Part shown: in pieces, positions 1 through 11,254 of the stretch | Position numbering within the stretch: position 1 is the first letter of the stretch | How the letters are laid out: the number at the start of each line of letters is the position of its first letter | Source of the DNA: Cytospora piceicola | Lineage: Eukaryota; Ascomycota; Sordariomycetes; Diaporthales; Cytosporaceae | Assembly (NCBI GenBank): GCA_023375675.1 | Contig: JALQBC010000003.1 | Coordinates: 1-64,000, forward strand | Direction of reading: 5' to 3' | DNA: 64,000 nucleotides | Notes under the pieces: model-generated | Database searches by the model: none | Seen by the model: only the letters and a program-made list of their open reading frames with translations | What the model was told of the DNA's origin: nothing | Position numbers and translations under genes: made by a program

Positions 1-566
1 AGGTAAGTAGGTAAGTAGGTAAGTAGGTAAGTAGGTAAGTAGGTAAGTAGGTAAGTAGGTAAGTAGGTAAGTAGGTAAGTAGGTAAGTAGGTAAGTAGGT
101 AAGTAGGTAAGTAGGTAGGTAGGTTAGTAAGTTAGTTAATAAGTTAATTAGTAAGTTAGCTAGTAAGTAAATTCGCTATTAAATAAGTAAATAGGTAAGT
201 AGGTAAGTAAGTAAGTAAGTAAGTAAATAAGTTAGTAAGTAAGTAAGTAAGTAGGTTACTTAATAATTTACTTAGTAAGTTAGCTACTAAATTAGCTAGT
301 AAGTAAGTAGCTACGTTAGCTAATAGGTTAGCTAGTACCTTAGCTATTAAGTAAATTAACTAATAAGTAAAATAGCTAATAAGTAAGTTAGCTAGTAAGT
401 TAGCTAGTAAATTAGCTAGGAAAGTAGTTAGTTAAGTAGCTAGTAAAGTACTTAGTAACTTAGTTATATAATTATTAAGTAAGTAAGTAAGTAGGTAAGT
501 ATATAAGTAAGTTAGCTAATAGGTTAGTTAATAAAGTAGCTAGTAAGTTAGTTAGTTAGTTAATTA
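1..566. repeat. Tetranucleotide (TAAG/GTAA) array
   Basis: Near-perfect GTAGGTAA units at 1-120 grade into imperfect 4-bp units (GTAA, GTTA, GCTA, ATAA) that stay in 4-bp phase. It is the internal array of the TAAG element ending at 741. Confidence 0.9.
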
Positions 567-569
567 TTT

Positions 570-651
570 CGCCGCTTAAGGCTACGGAGGAGACGATAGA
601 GTAACGCCCTTCGGGCGTTACTCTACCGTATCCGGAGCAGCTTACGCGGCG
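570..651. repeat. 82-nt palindrome of TAAG element copy 1
   Basis: CGCCGCTTAAGGCT at the left pairs, with a few mismatches, with AGCTTACGCGGCG at the right. An inner perfect stem, GAGTAACGCCC / GGGCGTTACTC, is closed by TTC. The same palindrome sits at this place in the other copies. Confidence 0.85.
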
Positions 652-741
652 TATCTAACTATTTACTTAAGTAGCTATTAAGATTCCGATCCTTCTTAAC
701 AGAAGGCCTTCTCGGCAGGCGGTCTTACCGCCGTTCCCTAG

Positions 742-1208
742 TATAGAAGATAGTTAGGATTCGTATTATAAAGATAAAGATTTATATTTCGGTTTTATAT
801 CTGTAATTTAGTAGATTAAGGTTTAATCTTAAGCTAAGTTTAAACGTTTATATTTAACAATTCAGTTAAATAAATTAAATATCTTAAATAGAATGTGATG
901 AATACGCCTTAAATTTATTAATAAATATATAATATAGTAGGGTTATAGGTAGAATATATATTTAAAACTAAAAGTAAACTTATAAAGCTTTTAAGAAATT
1001 TAAAGAAATTTAAAGTTTTTATTTACTTTAATTAAACTGTTAGTATATACCTTTATAACTTTATATAAAATATAGTAAGATATATATAACCTATATAAAA
1101 ATATAATTCAATATTATAGCTTATATTTATATTAAAAATTTAGAATTATTTACTTAATAAGCTAAATATAAGCTTTTAAATATAAGTAAGAGTTAAGAAA
1201 ATTATTAA
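742..1208 (+). mobile_element. Family B inverted-repeat element, copy 1 (truncated, RIP-decayed)
   Basis: It aligns along its length with the intact family B copy at 8,041-8,580, from the left terminal repeat (AGGATTCGTATTATAAAGA, a mutated AGGATTCGTACTGCCGAGG) to near the right end (AGTTAAGAAAATTA). Differences are overwhelmingly C->T and G->A. Both ends are cut off by TAAG elements, so no target duplication is left. Confidence 0.6.
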
Positions 1209-1298
1209 CTGGAGAACGGCGGTAGGACTGCCTGCCGGAAAGGCTTTCCGTTAAAAAGGATCAGAATCTTAATAGCTACTTAGGTAGATAGTTAAATA

Positions 1299-1380
1299 CG
1301 CCGTTTAAGCTGCTCCGGATACGATATAGTAACGCCTTTTAAACGTTACTCTATCGTATCCTCTGCAGCCTTAAACGGCG
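1299..1380. repeat. 82-nt palindrome of TAAG element copy 2
   Basis: CGCCGTTTAAGCTGC pairs with GCAGCCTTAAACGGCG, with an inner stem AGTAACG / CGTTACT. It has the same length as in the copies at 570, 15,338 and 23,320. Confidence 0.85.
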
Positions 1381-1772
1381 AAATAATTAACTAACTAACT
1401 AACTTACTAGCTACTTTACTAACTAACTTATTAGTTAAGTTACTTATTAACTTACTTATTTACTTACTTACTTATTACTTAATAACTAACTAGCTAACTT
1501 ACTAGCAGCTTTACTAGCTAATATATTAGCTAACTTACTTACTTATATACTTAGTTACTTAATAACTAACTAGCTAACTTACTAGCTACTTTACTAGCTA
1601 ATATATTAGCTAACCTACTTACTTACTTACTTACTTAGTTACCTACTTACTTCCTTTTTTACTTACTCATTTACTTACTTACTAGTTAATTTAATAGCTA
1701 ACTTATTAGCTAACCTACTTATTTACTTATTATCTAGCTTTTTTACTATTTAACTAACCTACTTATTTACTT

Positions 1773-1805
<33 letters not shown>

Positions 1806-1928
1806 ATAAATAACTAACTAGATTATTAGCTACCTTACTAGCTAACATTTAAACTAATTTATTAATTTACTTACTTACTTACTTACCTATTTATTTACTT
1901 ACTTCCTGACTTACTTATTTACTTAATA

Positions 1929-2166
1929 CCGCATAGTCTGGTGAATCTGGTATTTTCCCCCCCTGCTTTAATCGGTCTCGCACAGACACCGTAATCTCGC
2001 TTCTGAGCATCCTCGACTTATCGGGGCTCCGATAAGGCACGTCCAAGGTTCTAGAGGGTTTGTAGACTTACACTGACCTATAACATGTACTATTCAACGA
2101 TCGGGGCTGATGACTGAGCATAAGAAAAGCGGGGGGGCAAAATACCAGATTCACCAGACTATGCGG
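1929..2166. mobile_element. 238-bp MITE with long TIRs, TA target duplication, not RIP-mutated
   Basis: Flanked by TA on both sides (1,927-1,928 and 2,167-2,168). The ends are inverted repeats of about 40 bp beginning CCGCATAGTCTGGTGAATCT, differing by a base or two around a run of C/G. The interior is GC-balanced and non-coding. TA duplication and short size fit a Tc1/mariner-derived MITE. It sits inside the 4-bp array of TAAG copy 2 and, unlike its surroundings, shows no AT-drift. It is therefore younger than the RIP, or too short (<400 bp) to have been targeted. Confidence 0.85.
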
Positions 2167-2939
2167 TAGCGAATTTAATGCTTAACTTACTTCGAATTTC
2201 AAGGCTTATATAAGCCTTTATAAGAAGGAAAAGCTAGGATTCGGGTTAAGAACTTTAGAAACCTAAGGAATTAAGACTATAAGCTTTAATAGTAAGCCTA
2301 CCTTAAGGGCTACGATTTAATTAAAATATACCGTTTAATAGCCCTTGTTCTTAAGCTTCAGATTGAAGTAAGTTTATTTTAATCGGATTTAAACTCGAGC
2401 GTGCATCTTAATTAGAACCTAAAGGCTTAAGTAAGTAAACAGGAAAGGAAAGGCTAGGGTTCGGGTTAAAAACCTTAAAAACCTACAGAATTAAAACTAT
2501 TAGCTTTAATAGTAAGCCTACCTTAAGGGCTACGATTTAATTAAAATATACCGTTTAATAGCCCTCTTTCTTAAGTTTCAGATTTAGGTAAGTTCTTTTA
2601 AATCGGAATAAAACTCGGGCGTGCATCTTAGTTCAAACCTAAGGTCTCCCTTAAAAGGCCTTATCGTAGGCCTTATCGTAAGCCTTTAAATAACCGTAAG
2701 TCTTCCGGCAGGCATTAAAGGCCTTACTTATAATTGCTAGTGCATTTAGTTACAGAACGACTAGAATCACTGCTTTTAATAGCTAATCAGATACCTTAGA
2801 CAGGTGCTATAGCAAATCAGTATAATTATAATTCAGAGCTAATTAAAATTAAAAACAGCTAGTATAAATCTTAAGGGTAATAATTTCTGTATAGTCGCCC
2901 GCCTTATAAAACAAACATTAACCTTCCTATCGGAAATTA

Positions 2940-4080
2940 AAGAGCGGTAGTTAATAATAACTTATTTAATAGCCGCTTCCGTTTTAGTTAAAAAAGGCTA
3001 TATATATTATATTTATTATTATTAAGGTAGCGCATTATAGTAAGTATACAGGCTATAGTTATTATATCTTATAAAGTAGTAAGCTTAATTTTAAAGTTAT
3101 AAATATTAAAAAAACAGCTAAATTGTAAGAAAATAAGTATAAATTAATTAGTCGAAAAGGCTTAATATAAAGCTAATATAAACTTTTTATACTTTTATAA
3201 TCTTATTTAAAATAAAGCTTATAATAGTTTAAATAATAACTTTAACTTCTATTAAAGAAATATTATACTATTTATATATATATAAAATATAACAGAAAAG
3301 ATAATTATTAGTTTTAAATTAAAGTAGTTTAGTTAAATATATATATAAGTTAAGCCGGAATTCATTATAGTAAATGTAGTTAACGTATAATATTATTTAG
3401 TATAAGATATATAGATTTTATAATTATAGTAAAAATATAAGGTATAGTAAAGGTACGTAGATACGGCTTTATAAAGCGTAAAGGGGCTGTAAAGGCTGTA
3501 AGTAAGACGATTAACGTTAGTTTAAAAATAGTAAAACAGGACGGCTTAAAAGTTACTACGATTAGTAAGCTAAAAGTAGGTCGGGCTAGCTATATAAACG
3601 TATACTATAAAGTATTATATACTTAAGTCGTTTAATTTAATTAAACGCCGGCAGTTAATAAAAATAATAAAATATTAAACGCTATAGCTATAGCTATAAA
3701 GACTTTAATATAAGCTTATCTATCTTCTTTATTTATTTATAATAAAGTAATAATAAAGTATTAAAAAGACGATTACGTTAGCTAAGCCTTTTAGTATATA
3801 AAGAAGCTAATAAAAGGTATTAGTTTAACCTAATTATTTAAATTCTTAGCTGTTTACAAAGTAATATTAGTTATATAAAAGAGATATAATATAGAGATAG
3901 TAATAGGCCGGGTAGGTAAAAGGAGGGTATAGGCTATATTAGCGAGATAAAGTAAATAAAGTATATATAAAATGTAAGTAAAATAGTAAGAATTTAATCT
4001 ATAGTATATAAAGTTTTTTTAAAAAATAATAATTATTTAAGCGTTATAACTTAAAGAAAAGAAAGAGGAAAAAAAGAAAG
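2940..4080 (-). pseudogene. Tad-like LINE, 5' fragment (copy 3), RIP-decayed
   Basis: The reverse complement matches the first ~1.1 kb of the LINEs at 16,150 and 26,764. Examples are the 5' leader (TTTATATACTATAGATTA near 4,000) and the ORF1 stretch around 3,430-3,640 (compare 16,620-16,800). Only the 5' end survives, and the downstream part is cut off by TAAG copy 2. All reading frames are broken by TAA/TAG. Confidence 0.65.
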
Positions 4081-4954
4081 ATAAAATAAAAGTATCTTAT
4101 ATACTTATTATAAGTTATTTAAATCTTATATATTGATAATAAATATAAAGTATACTACCTTTATAAAATATAAAATAACTTTCTTTAGTATTAATATAAA
4201 AGTATTTAAATTAAAGAAAACTAATTAATTTATTGATATCCTTTAATATTAATATTAAATAGAGAAAAAAAACTTAATAAACTATATAATCTTTAAAATT
4301 AATACAGTTAGTTTCAGTTATTTTTTATTATATATTAAAATAAAATATATATTTAAATATTATTTAATAGATACTTATTAAATTTATTTTTAATGAAAAT
4401 ATATAAATTAATATAAAGTTTAAAAAAAACTTTAAAAAGAAAAATTAGTATATAACTAACGTTAAGATTTATAGTAACTACCTTTAAACGAAAAGGTTTT
4501 TTAAAACTTATTTTAAAGAATAATAACTAAAAAAAGTAATATTATTTAAAGAAAAATAAAGCTATGCTAAAGAATTAGTATAGTAGGTAATAAATTAAGT
4601 AGAAAACAATTTAAGCTATTAAAAACAAAATTATTTAATAGTAAAATATAAGAAAGGTTTTTAATATAATAAGCGTTTATAACTATAACTACTTATAATT
4701 AAAAATACAAATCGGTAGAATTAATATATATATATATATATTATTAAGTAATAGTGTTTAAAAGACCTTTATCTTTTAAAATATAGTTAATAAATATAAA
4801 CTAGCTTATTATAAAAAATAAACCTATATTAACTTAAAGCAGTTTAAAAGTAACTAACCCTACTTATAATAACTAATAAATTAAAAATAAAACTAATTAT
4901 CTTCTTCTTATTATTTAATTAGTATAATAAAATTTAATACTTTAATATTATAAA
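4081..4954. other. AT-rich decayed sequence, no recognisable gene
   Basis: Very AT-rich, TpA-dense DNA without an open frame or a protein motif I can name. It is probably an older RIP-mutated repeat into which the family B element at 4,955 inserted. Confidence 0.5.
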
Positions 4955-5557
4955 GAGAGCGAGGATTCGTACTGCTAAGGCGAGGATTCGTACTGCTAAA
5001 GCGAGGATTCGTACTGCTAAGGCGAGGATTCGTACTGCTAAGGCGAGGATTCGTACTTCTAGAATGTACCTTTTTACTAGCAATCTTCTTAACTTTCACT
5101 TAAGTTTAAAAGCTTATATTTAGCTTACTAAGCAACTAATCTTTAATTTTAAACTTTAATATAAGCTATAACCTTAAGCTTAATATTTCTATATAAGTTA
5201 TATACATCTTACTATATTATATATAAAGTTATAAAAGTTTATATTAACAGCTTAGTTAAGGTAAGTAGAAACTTTAGATTTCTTTAAAAAATTTTAAAGC
5301 TTTATAAGTTTACCTTTAATTTTAACTATATATTCTACCTTTTACCTTACTATATTATATATTAATTAATAGGCTCGAAGCTTATTAATCAGATTCTGTT
5401 TAAATTATTTAATTTGCTTAATTAAATCGTTAGATACAGAGGTTTAAACTTAGCTTTAAATCAGACCTTAATCTAACGAATCACAGGCATGCATTCGCCC
5501 TACAGGTACAAAACCTAAGTACGAATCCTCGCCTCGGCAGTACAAATCCTCGCTCTC
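4955..5557 (-). mobile_element. Family B inverted-repeat element, copy 2 (603 bp, 8-bp TSD ATTATAAA)
   Basis: Exact 8-bp duplications ATTATAAA flank it (4,947-4,954 and 5,558-5,565). The terminal inverted repeats begin GAGAGCGAGGATTCGTAC. They are built from a ~20-bp unit (GCGAGGATTCGTACTGC plus AAG): five units at the left end (4,959-5,057) and two at the right end. The core is ~480 bp, AT-rich and non-coding. It is inverted relative to the copy at 8,041. The 8-bp TSD fits hAT-type or foldback-type DNA transposons; no transposase is present. Confidence 0.85.
4959..5057. repeat. Five tandem ~20-bp subrepeats forming the left terminus of family B copy 2
   Basis: The unit GCGAGGATTCGTACTGCTAAG occurs, with little change, five times in a row. 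The opposite terminus and both ends of the 8,041 copy have two. Translation of the array gives a repetitive SSTNPRL peptide on the minus strand, an artefact. Confidence 0.9.
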
Positions 5558-5879
5558 ATTATAAACTATTTAAATTATAATATAATACTAAGTATTATAT
5601 AGTTTAGAAAATATAACTTATATATTTACTAGGTTACTAGCTAAATTAATTAAGTAAGCTATACTTTAGTTAAAGGGATAATTAATAGTATAGTAAGATA
5701 AAGTTTAGTTTTTAAAAATAGCTTAAAGAAATAGCGCTTAAATATACTTAATAATACCTTTAAAAGAGTTTAAAATACTATTTAAGCTTTATAATCTATA
5801 CTTAAAGGTAATACTTTTAAAAAGGATTATATTATTAAGAAGTATTGATATTATTTATAAATAAATTAAATATTATATA
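5558..5879. other. AT-rich decayed sequence flanking the TRIM-like element
   Basis: No gene or motif recognised. It continues as one block at 7,589-8,032 once the LTR element at 5,880-7,588 and its ATATA duplication are removed. Confidence 0.45.
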
Positions 5880-6084
5880 TGTTAGTAGGGCTTAGGGTAA
5901 TATAAATACGATCGATTGTTTAGTCTGTTAGCTTGTAGTTGTGTGTGTGTTTTCTCTTGTCTAGGTTTAAAGCTATCTACAGGCTTAGTGTGGAAACCTA
6001 TCTGTAAGCTAGGCGGCCTAACAGTTCTGCCGCCCTGCCGAGGCGGCAGGCTTAACCGCCTGCCTGATTAAATAGTATTCTATA
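5880..6084 (+). repeat. 5' LTR of TRIM-like element
   Basis: 205 bp, TGTTAGTAGGGC...ATTCTATA. It contains GCCGAGGCGGCAGG and differs from the 3' LTR only by scattered transitions. Confidence 0.88.
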
Positions 6085-6449
6085 CTAATAGCTTTTCTGT
6101 TTTACGATAGCTTCGTACTATCGATCTACCTATACTACCTATAGTTTTATATATATAGGCTTTTATAGCTCTATACGTATAAGCTTTTTTTAATCGTCTA
6201 TAATGCTTTTATAAAAAGCCGACGTCTTTTTAATTATCGCCTTTAATCGGTCCGCCGTTAAACCGACCGTAAGGTATAGTGCCTGTAGTATTATAGGCCG
6301 ATACCTTCGGCCTGCCGTGCTGTTTATATCGTTAGTTAGGCCCGGTTTACGTAACCCTTTACCCTAATCGTTAACTTATTTAAATCGATTAGACGTGTTA
6401 AATCGTAGACCCTTTTCGACGTTCTTTATTTGCTATTTAAGGTTCGTGT

Positions 6450-6790
6450 CGGACCGAACGAGGGGGATACTTTAAGCGTCTATACCGGACTAAGCGAAGG
6501 GGACACTTTAAAAGTCTGTTCCGGAGTCTGTACCGGACCGAGCGAGGGGGATACTTTAAGGGTCTATACCGGACCGAGCGAAGGGAAGAATCGAAGGGAA
6601 GGTTTTTAAGAGATTTTTATCGTTTATTAATAGGAAGATCTCTGTTACTTTATCGCTTTTAAAAGGAAGATCTTTATCGCTTTAAAGGAGAAGATCTTTA
6701 TTACTCTCGAAGGGAAGATCTTTATCGCTTTAAAGGAGAAGATCTTTATCACTTTAAAGGAGAAGATCTTTATCGTTTTCGAAGGGAGAT
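6450..6790. repeat. Two internal minisatellites of the TRIM-like element
   Basis: First block: ACCGGACCGAGCGAGGGGG plus ATACTTTAAG, about four imperfect units. One frame of it stays open for about 60 codons and reads repeated GPSEGDTL-like peptides. Second block: (A)GGAGAAGATCTTTATCGCTT, about six to seven units. I see no reason to call either block coding. Confidence 0.75.
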
Positions 6791-7383
6791 AATAAGATAA
6801 CGTTTATAATCGTAAGGATCTCGAGGTTGTTATAGTAATGATTTTAAGGTTACGTAAAGGAGGGAAGGGGTGTTGTTTTTAAAGAACAGGGTTTTTATAA
6901 GGTTTCGAGGAAGGAGGAAAATCGTAGGTACGGTCGTAAAAGAAAAGAGAGTTATAGAGGTTATAAAGGTCGTAGGGAAAGTCGTTTTCGAAGTAAGGTT
7001 TTCGTTAGTATATACCGTTACTTTACGATTTCCTTCTGTTAAGACGTATAAAGGTTAGTTATTAGTAAGGAGATTATAAGAGGTAACGGTATATTTACGC
7101 GATAAAGCGTACCGGTAGGTTATAATAGCTTCGTTTAAAGATAACTCGAAAGCTTAATTAATGTTTAAAGTTCTTACGATAGCTAGCGGTTAATTAAAGG
7201 TATCTTTCGGAGGTTAGCTATACTTAAACAACGTTAAAATAGCTTTAATCTTAGCGTAAATCTCGCGACTTAAAATGCGACGAATAGCCTATAGAAGAGC
7301 CCTAATCGTTATAGAATAATTATAAGAAAAATCTGCCTTTTCTAACCTTATTATCAGAGGTTACCTGTATAACTACTAATTAG

Positions 7384-7588
7384 TGTTAGTAGGGCTTAAG
7401 GTGATATAAATACGATCGATCGTTTAGTTTATTAGCTTGTAGTTATGTGTGTGTTTTCTTTTGTTTAGGTTTGAAGCTATCTATAAGCTTAGTGTAGAAA
7501 CCTATCTGTAGGCTAAGCGGCTTAATAGTTCTGCCGCCCTGCTAAGGCGGCAGGCCTGACCGCCTGCCTGATTAGGCAGTATTCTATA
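7384..7588 (+). repeat. 3' LTR of TRIM-like element
   Basis: Same length (205 bp) as the LTR at 5,880, starting TGTTAGTAGGGC and followed by the ATATA duplication. Confidence 0.88.
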
Positions 7589-8040
7589 ATATAAATACTT
7601 TTAAAACTAATAAAATAAAAATAAGAATATATAGTTAAAATAGTAAATATAGCTAAAATAAAAACGTAACTAATAATAATAACTTAATTAATTTTATATA
7701 TTAAAAGTATTAACAGAATATATAAATAAACTATTAAGTTAAACGTTTAATAATTAACTTAGTTATAATAATATATTAAGGAATAGTATTAGCTTAATAA
7801 CAATAGTTTATATAACTAATAAAATAATTAAATAAATATAAGAACTACTTTAATAGTTTAAAGACTACTTATAAAAAGTTAAAAAAGTAAGAAAAAATTT
7901 AAATATTATATTTTAAAAGAATATAATAAGTATATTATACTATTTTTTAACATTTATAACATTAAACTATTTAAATATATTTACTAATATTATAAAATAC
8001 GTTTTAAAAAGAATATAGCTAAAGTTTTAATAAATTTATA
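7589..8040. other. AT-rich decayed sequence, no recognisable gene
   Basis: It continues the block at 5,558-5,879 on the far side of the TRIM-like element. The last 8 bp are the left target duplication of the next element. Confidence 0.45.
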
Positions 8041-8580
8041 GAGAGCGAGGATTCGTACTGCCGAGGCGAGGATTCGTACTTAGGTTTTGTACCTGTGGGG
8101 CGAATGCATGCCTGTGATTCGTTAGATTAAGGTCTGATTTAGAGCTAAGTTTAAACTTCTGTATCTAGCGATTTAATTAAGTAAATTAAATAATTTCAAC
8201 AGAATCTGATTAATAAGCTTCGAGCCTATTAATTAATATATAATATAGTAGGGTAAAAGGTAGAATATATAGTTAAAATTAAAGGTAAACTTATAAAGCT
8301 TTAAAAGATTTTAAAGAAATCTAAAGTTTCTACTTACCTTAACTAAGCTGTTAATATAAACCTTTACAACTTTATATATAATATAGTAAGATGTGTATAA
8401 CTTATATAGAAATATTAAGCTTAAATTTATAGCTTATATTTAAGTTTAAAATTAAAGATTATTTACTTAGTAAGCTAATTATAAGCTTTTAAACTTAAGT
8501 GAAAGTTAAGAAGATTACTAGTAAAAAGGTACATTCTAGAAGTACGAATCCTCGCCTCGGCAGTACGAATCCTCGCTCTC
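8041..8580 (+). mobile_element. Family B inverted-repeat element, copy 3 (540 bp, 8-bp TSD AATTTATA)
   Basis: Exact 8-bp duplications AATTTATA at 8,033-8,040 and 8,581-8,588. The termini are ~40-bp inverted repeats made of two GCGAGGATTCGTACTGCCGA-type units each. The core has no open frame. This is the best preserved copy of the family and defines its ends. Confidence 0.88.
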
Positions 8581-8588
8581 AATTTATA

Positions 8589-10164
8589 AGCTAAGTAAAA
8601 GTTAATTTGGAATACTTTAAAAGTATTAATATAAAAACTTAATAAAAAGTTATATATAGTAATTAATATTACCGGTAAGATATTAAATCTTATCTATTTA
8701 TAAATAAAACAGAAACATTAAACTATATATTAACTACTAATAGCTTAATAAAATTATAATTAAAAACCGTTACCTTTTACCTTTAATTAAAAAGCTTAAA
8801 AATAAACTATATAAAGTAAATCTTTAAATAGCTTTAAACTTAAGAAAAAAGGTTATAACTTAATTAAAATAAGAATAATAAAAGACTAAAACGTAATACT
8901 TAAAATATACTATAAATATTATAAATATATAATAATTTAATTTAGTTTTATTACAGTTTTAATTCTATTTTAAACTGTAATTAATTATATATTATAAAAC
9001 TATTTTAATATTATTATTATTTTATACTTTAATAAAATTTTTACTTACTTTAGAAATAGAAATAAGTAAATATAAAGAGTATATATATTAAGTATTAAAA
9101 ATACTATAAAATATAAAAGTATTAATAAAACTAAAAAAGTAGTTCTTTTATATTAAAAAGGTAATCTTTTCAGATATACTATTTTATTAAATAAAATCCT
9201 AATATAAGACTTAAAAATTACAATAGTTAAAAACTAGCTTAAATTAATAAACTTTTAAGAATATAAATCTTTTTAAGATTTATAAACTTTTATTTATAGC
9301 TTATTTACATTATAAATAATTAATAACGTTTATAATAATCATTTATCTTAATAAATAATATATATAATAAACAGAATTTACATTTTAATTTAATATAAAG
9401 TTTATTATTATAAAAAGTAGATAATAAAATTATAACCGTTTAAAATAAGCGTTTAACCTATTAATATAGTATTATATTTTAAATATAAAGTATTTTTATA
9501 TAATATAATGATAGTATTTTTATTTAAAAGCTAAAATAACTATATATTACTTTCTAAATTAATATAGATTTATAATAAAAAATAAAAAATAAAGAGTTTT
9601 AATAGTAACTTATACTTAAAGAAAAAAGGATTTTTTAAAAGAATAGTATACCTTTTTAAGTAAGTAAACTTTATATTTTAAAGATTTATAAAATAAGTTT
9701 ATTTAATAAATATAAAGGTATAACCTTATATATATTAAGTAAATATACTATTATTAGTATAATTTACTTATATAATAATATTATTTACGTTTATATATAT
9801 ACTATATATATAATACCTTTTAAAAGACGTTTTAAAATAAAAAGAATAGTACTTTTTTATTACTATATAAATAAAAGTAAGACAATATATACTATTAAAT
9901 TTACTATTTTAATAAGGCCTAGGCTTAATAAAGAAAGGTTATATAAGAAATAAAAAAAGGTAATTATATTACTTTATATTACTTTTATTAAAAAAGATAT
10001 TATAAATATTAAAGTTATAAATAAACGCTTTAATTTAATTTATTTATTTTAATTAGTTTAAAATATATTTAATTACTTAGTATTATTTCTTTTTTATAAA
10101 AAGTATTACTTATTAATATTTTAAAAAGGATTCTTATTATTATAAACGTTTATATCGGTATAGT

Positions 10165-10200
<36 letters not shown>

Positions 10201-11254
10201 CTTTTATAGTAAATAATAAAGTTATTATAGCTAGATCTTTTTATAAAGTATTTATAAAATACTTTATAAGTAAATTTAAGTTTTAATAATAAGATTATAG
10301 CTTATAAGCTATACGTTTAATATTTAATTAATATACTTATATATTATTAATAATTAGAATAAAGTTTTCTGTTTTACTTATTTTGTTTTTCTATAGAAAG
10401 AAATATTATAAAGCTTTTAAATATAATACCTTTTTAAAATAATTAAGTAAAGAAATATTTAGTTTTAATAATAGCATTAGCAATTTAAGTAGTATTTTTA
10501 TTATCTTTAATATTAGTATAATTTTAGCTTAAAATAATTATAATTAAAACTAGAAATTAAAAAAAGGTTTTTTAAAAGTAAAAGAATTTATTCTATAAGC
10601 TATTTAAAGTTTAACTAAAAATACTTTAAATAAAAGCTATATTATTAATATAAATATAATATTATAAATATATAATTTTAATAATAAAGTATATAGTTAA
10701 AGCTTAACTAATAGCTTTAATAATAATATAAATCTAATTATTAAATAGTTTTAACTAAAAGAAAAAGCTATTATTATAATAAACTTATATATTAATTTAA
10801 TAAGCTATAAAGCTTTACTAAATATTGCTGTTAATAATAACAAACCGTTAAAATATAAAAAGATAAATTCTTATAAGCTAAAAAGAACTATACCGTTATA
10901 ATATAGTTTATTTATAGCTTATTATATATTATAATTTATTAAAAACTATATAATAACTAAGTGTAAAGATAAGTTAAGTATAAAAAAAAGGCTAATATTA
11001 AAAGCTATTATAAGTAGGTAAGTATAAAGAAAGAAGTAAAGGTAGATAGTTAATTACCTTTTTATTTTAGTAAAACCGGTAAAAGCTAAATAGTTATATT
11101 AGTATAAGGTATATAAGTAATCTATATTTAATATATAAAGATAAAAGCCGGTATAAAGATAGATTTATAAAGTTAATACTTTAACTAACTAAAGAAAACT
11201 ATTATTATTATAGTATATTATAATAATAACAGTAGTATATTACACTAATATAAA
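8589..11254. other. 2.7 kb of AT-rich decayed sequence
   Basis: Extremely AT-rich, with stops in every frame. I could not match any stretch to a transposase, reverse transcriptase or host gene by reading. A TA dinucleotide run lies at about 10,171-10,196. It is probably one or more old RIP-destroyed repeats. Confidence 0.5.

Larger units (their letters stand above)
1..741 (+). mobile_element. Family A (TAAG) Helitron-like element, 3' part, copy 1
   Basis: The window opens inside a 4-bp-unit array (AGGTAAGT and GTTAGCTA variants, 1 to about 566). The array is followed by the family's 3' module. This consists of an 82-nt palindrome (570-651), then CTTCTTAACAGAAGG, then the hairpin GGCGGTCTTACCGCC, ending in CCCTAG at 741. 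The 5' half lies outside the window. The element ends against the inverted-repeat element that starts near 742. The classification as Helitron-like is inference from structure seen in the other copies. Confidence 0.72.
1209..2939 (-). mobile_element. Family A (TAAG) element, copy 2, full length
   Basis: On the minus strand the order is: 5' end (mutated TGCCTTCC...) at 2,939; a conserved core with a ~220-bp internal duplication (about 2,225-2,430 and 2,441-2,645); a TTAC-unit array (about 1,385-1,926) interrupted by a MITE; the 82-nt palindrome (1,299-1,380); the subterminal inverted repeat; and the GGCGGT hairpin with terminal CCAG at 1,209. The left flank is family B copy 1. The right flank is an inverted LINE fragment, so the two flanks do not rejoin into one sequence and some rearrangement must have happened. 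Confidence 0.72.
5880..7588 (+). mobile_element. Short non-autonomous LTR retrotransposon (TRIM-like), 1,709 bp, TSD ATATA
   Basis: Two direct 205-bp repeats starting TGTTAGTAGGGC (5,880-6,084 and 7,384-7,588) flank a 1.3-kb interior, and an exact 5-bp duplication ATATA lies at 5,875-5,879 and 7,589-7,593. The interior has no gag or pol motif. It has two minisatellites: a ~45-bp GC-richer unit (about 6,450-6,590) and a ~27-bp GAAGATCTTTATCGCTTTAA unit (about 6,630-6,790). Its base composition is less eroded than its surroundings. It would need enzymes from another element. Confidence 0.85.

Noticed and set aside
1..566. Terminal telomere or CRISPR-like array
   Set aside because: Units are 4 bp without spacers and are not TTAGGG-like. 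The same arrays occur inside other elements far from the window edge.
4911..5099. Short minus-strand open frame with repeated SSTNPRL peptide
   Set aside because: It is the translation of the 20-bp terminal subrepeats of a non-coding element; there is no independent support for a gene.
6870..7058. 62-codon frame inside the TRIM-like element
   Set aside because: Short, repetitive composition, no similarity to gag, no start context; other copies would be needed to call it a gene.
5100..8580. The similar blocks at ~4,955 and ~8,041 as a pair of LTRs
   Set aside because: They are in opposite orientation, each has its own 8-bp TSD, and each has terminal inverted repeats.
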